DNA from: Torymus aiolomorphi
Lineage: Eukaryota; Arthropoda; Insecta; Hymenoptera; Torymidae
Length of the DNA stretch: 64,000 bases
Assembly (NCBI GenBank): GCA_036365515.1
Contig: CM070874.1
Span: 114,559,235 to 114,623,234, forward strand
Direction of reading: 5' to 3'
The notes below the pieces were generated by a model, which worked only from the letters and a program-made list of their open reading frames with translations, was not told where the DNA came from and did no database searches. The number at the start of each line of letters is the position of its first letter. Position 1 is the first letter of the stretch. Both the position numbers and the translations under genes were made by a program. Positions 58,113 through 64,000 of this stretch are shown here, piece after piece.

Positions 58113-59037
58113 ATGGCTAATCCAGGAACCGTTATCGCACATGTAGTCAAACTCATTACTACCCTCATTTGCATGAAGTTCTTCAAGGATTCTTATTCAT
58201 TGAGAGCAGTGGACCAAGGATGGGCTATTCGAGCTTTTCAAATTATGCTTGTCCATTCTATTTTGGGGATCATTAGATACAGTAAGTTTCTTCTGATTGA
58301 AAATCACTTAATAAATTTCATTCAACAAAAGATTTCAAAGAAATTAAAAATATTTTCCAAAAATATTCTCAAAATAATTACAAATTATTAAAATGAAAAT
58401 AGAAATCTTCATAATGTAGAACATAATTATCTTAGTTCTAATTTTACATTAAAAAAAAATCAAGTTTTTAACCAAATATAATTTGAGAACACCTAAATAT
58501 AAAGTAAAGCTGTAGAAACTATGAAAAAGCTACTTTACGATACAAATCGTTAAAATCCAACTAACCATCACTTTTCCCCTTCGCGCAGGTGGAGCGAGCA
58601 CGACGAAGCGCTTCCGCAGTTTCTACGAGCAGTTCACGAGCGTCATCGAGATCTTTCCGTTCGCTTTCTTCACGGGCGAGGTGCTGCTGAAGTACCGCTA
58701 CAGCCAGGAGCTCAGCTACCTGCTCATCGCCCTCAGCATCTCGCCGGCGATTGTTGAGCTGAGCTCAGCGCGCATACGCGACCGCACGCGTTTGTGTCGC
58801 TACACGGACCTCATATTCGGGCTGCAGGCGTGCGCCCTTGCCCTGGTCTGCTTCAGCAACGACAACTACGCCGGCATGAGCTTAGCCGTTTCGTACGTCC
58901 TGGCGCGCTACGTCAGCGAGGACTTTTGCGATCACTACGAGGTTCCGTACGTTGACCTGTCTCAGTACAGCCTCAGCTTCGTCGAGGTCTTCGCGCTTGC
59001 CACGTTGAAGGACAGCGCCCTCGTCGCCGCTAGCTAA
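58113..59037 (+). CDS. Multi-pass membrane protein of unknown function, two exons
   Basis: Coding exons 58113-58281 and 58589-59037 join in phase 1 (TAC A|GT GGA) to give 205 aa. The intron is GT-AG with a pyrimidine-rich acceptor (CTTTTCCCCTTCGCGCAG). Hydrophobic stretches suggest about four membrane spans: near residues 8-20 and 38-56, then YLLIALSISPAIVEL, then LIFGLQACALALVCF with ALAVSYVLARY-like sequence following. The first exon is AT-rich and the second strongly GC-rich, like other coding exons here. I do not recognise the family. Conserved-looking features include SGASTTKRFRSFYEQF and VDLSQYSLSFVEVFALATL. The start is the first ATG (CATAATGG). It is likely a real gene because the frame is preserved across the splice and codon composition is biased. 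Confidence 0.75.
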
Positions 59038-59315
59038 AGGTCATGTTGTCCTTGTTGTTTGTTCTACTTGTTGTCGTGGACTTGGTCGCTCGATGGAGAG
59101 CGATTTCGTCTCTTTCTTTTTTTCATTATCTTAACATTTTTCAGTTCTCCCTCGTGGACATATGATGTTATTATATGGGAACAGACGTCGCCTTATGAAA
59201 AGCTTGAAAAATCAATCTTGAATATGATGTACTATGTGTATATAAGCGTACGTGTAAGCTGAGATGAGGGTGTTGTGGTTTCTGAAAACGGGAGGTGGAT
59301 CTTTTGAGTAATGAA

Positions 59316-59321
59316 AATAAA
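59316..59321 (+). terminator. Poly(A) signal for the membrane-protein gene
   Basis: AATAAA about 280 nt after the TAA stop. A second AATAAA occurs near 59373. Confidence 0.5.
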
Positions 59322-59379
59322 GTAGAAGCGCAATGTAAATAATATTTCTAGTCTGATAAAACTGCTTTATGGAATAAAA

Positions 59380-62860
<3,481 letters not shown>

Positions 62861-62864
62861 TGGG

Positions 62865-62901
62865 TACAAAAGCCCCGGCCAGCGATGTAGAGAACATCAG
62901 T
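62865..62901 (+). promoter_or_regulatory. TATA-like box and arthropod initiator for the ankyrin gene
   Basis: TACAAAAG (62865-62872) lies 34 bases upstream of the A in an arthropod-type initiator TCAGT (62897-62901). The likely start is at 62899, giving a 72-nt leader before the ATG at 62971. Spacing and motifs fit a focused, inducible-type core promoter. Confidence 0.5.
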
Positions 62902-62970
62902 TCATCTCGAACACTCAGATACACAGTTTCACACGTACACTTGTCAACTCTTTAAACGGAAAACGTAGAA

Positions 62971-63918
62971 ATGGCAGACTTCACCTTGAACACCAACACC
63001 GCCGAAGACAACATTCTCCTGCATCTTGCAGTGATCGAGGAGAATCAAGATGTCGTACGTTTTCTGCTGAAGCACGGCGTTCCAATAAACGGACGGGTTC
63101 CCAACAAAATGCTGTCGCTGCAGTTTGTCACCGACCTCGAGCACAAGGAGCATCTGAAGTCAACACTGGGTGAGATTGTGAAGACAGAGGGTGAGAGCGA
63201 CGATGAGAAGCTCGAATCCGTCGTCGCCAAGACATCGACGCCGCTCCACCTGGCCGCCCGCCAGGAGAAGGTCGACCTGTGCGAGCTGTTGATCGTCCAC
63301 GGAGCGGACCTCAACGCTGAGATGGAGGGCGGCGAGACACCCCTCATTGTCGCCGTGATCGCCCAGCGTCAGCTCATCGTCGAATTGTTCGTCATCCACG
63401 GCGCCGACGTAAACGCCCGCACCACCTGGGGCAAGACCGCGGTGCACTACGCAGCAGAGTCCGGTCAAAAGGCCGTGCTCAATATCCTACTCAATAACGA
63501 GGGCAATATCAACGCCATCACGTGTCAAGGCTACACGGCCTTACACCTCGCTGTGGAGCGCGGGCACAAGGACATCGTGGATCTGCTACTGTCTCGGGGT
63601 GCCGACCTCGACATGGAGACCAAGAGCAACGCCACCGCGTTGCAGATCGCCGTGATGGCCGGGGACAAGGATATCCTTGAGATATTGATCGAACACGGAG
63701 CGGACGTCAATAGCATCATTAAAAACGGCCGGATCGACCTATCGCCCTTCAAGAAAGCCACCGAGGAGGACGAGCTGTGCGCCTTCAAGCTAGTGGAGAA
63801 GTACACGTCCAAGAACTGGATGTCCTGGTACGGCACCATAATCAGGAAACTATACAAGAAGAACAAGAGCAGCAGGAGCGGTTTATCAGGCGCGTTCGAC
63901 ACTGTCTCCTTGAAGTGA
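62971..63918 (+). CDS. Intronless ankyrin-repeat protein, 315 aa
   Basis: A single open exon with strongly GC-biased codons in an AT-rich setting. Ankyrin repeats: about residues 10-40 (ILLHLAVIEENQDVVRFLLK), then after a linker TPLHLAARQEKVDLCELLIV (about 90), TPLIVAVIAQRQLIVELFVI, TAVHYAAESGQKAVLNILLN, TALHLAVERGHKDIVDLLLS and TALQIAVMAGDKDILEILIE (about 225). Each is followed by HGADVN-like turns. The first two repeats are separated by about 45 charged residues (EGESDDEKLESV). The C-terminal 55 residues are basic (RKLYKKNKSSRSG) with no recognised domain; no signal peptide or membrane segment is seen. It is probably a cytoplasmic protein-protein adaptor. The ATG context is AGAAATGG. The absence of introns suggests retro-copying or transfer, but neither is shown. 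Confidence 0.88.
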   Translation: MADFTLNTNTAEDNILLHLAVIEENQDVVRFLLKHGVPINGRVPNKMLSLQFVTDLEHKEHLKSTLGEIVKTEGESDDEKLESVVAKTSTPLHLAARQEKVDLCELLIVHGADLNAEMEGGETPLIVAVIAQRQLIVELFVIHGADVNARTTWGKTAVHYAAESGQKAVLNILLNNEGNINAITCQGYTALHLAVERGHKDIVDLLLSRGADLDMETKSNATALQIAVMAGDKDILEILIEHGADVNSIIKNGRIDLSPFKKATEEDELCAFKLVEKYTSKNWMSWYGTIIRKLYKKNKSSRSGLSGAFDTVSLK

Positions 63919-64000
63919 ATTTTTGCGTAGAAATGAGAACAGTTTTATCTCAAGCGGTACATGAGACAGTCATTCGTATTTTTATTCATTTTAAAGTTCC

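Overview
The window is a piece of an insect nuclear genome, most likely hymenopteran. It is AT-rich outside exons, has spliced genes with canonical GT-AG (and one GC-AG) introns, many microsatellites, and dense palindromic DNA-transposon debris. The order-level call is an inference from gene content and style; no species is claimed. Exons were placed by hand from splice sites, reading-frame phase and family motifs.

There are five protein genes. (1) 177-10183, minus: a PIX/ARHGEF7-type Rho guanine-nucleotide exchange factor (SH3, DH, PH, a long acidic/poly-Q linker, GIT-binding segment, C-terminal coiled coil). Eleven exons sum to 2928 nt, a whole number of codons. (2) 16639-45544, minus: an insect chitin synthase in 19 coding exons with EDRW, QRRRW and SWGTR motifs. 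It has one 13.4-kb intron (19671-33063) packed with repeats and one unexplained single-base phase conflict at exon 7. (3) 48130-54174, minus: tRNA-dihydrouridine synthase DUS2 in five exons (470 aa), with a decayed transposase in its first intron. (4) 58113-59037, plus: an unrecognised 205-aa multi-pass membrane protein in two coding exons. (5) 62971-63918, plus: an intronless 315-aa ankyrin-repeat protein with a TATA-like/initiator promoter.

The genes look like unrelated housekeeping and developmental neighbours rather than a pathway: cytoskeletal signalling (PIX), cuticle or peritrophic matrix synthesis (chitin synthase), tRNA modification (DUS2), plus two of unknown role.

The most unusual material is non-coding. 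The large chitin-synthase intron holds a tandem array of exon-like units (22.7-24.9 kb), a direct-repeat array broken by CT tracts (25.1-26.8 kb), and a 3.9-kb palindrome with two ~1.65-kb near-identical arms (26278-30184) whose inner ends resemble the 3' half of 5S rRNA. Elsewhere there are at least four MITE or foldback families. They include elements ending in CCCTACTGAAAAA and built of self-complementary words, a matched pair of TTAA-flanked elements, a TA-flanked element, an element with 8-bp target duplications and G-run termini, and foldbacks made of repeated GGCGAAAAAAGGC-like modules. A hairpin at 12.3-12.6 kb carries the conserved core bases of a hammerhead ribozyme. No rRNA, functional tRNA or CRISPR array was found.
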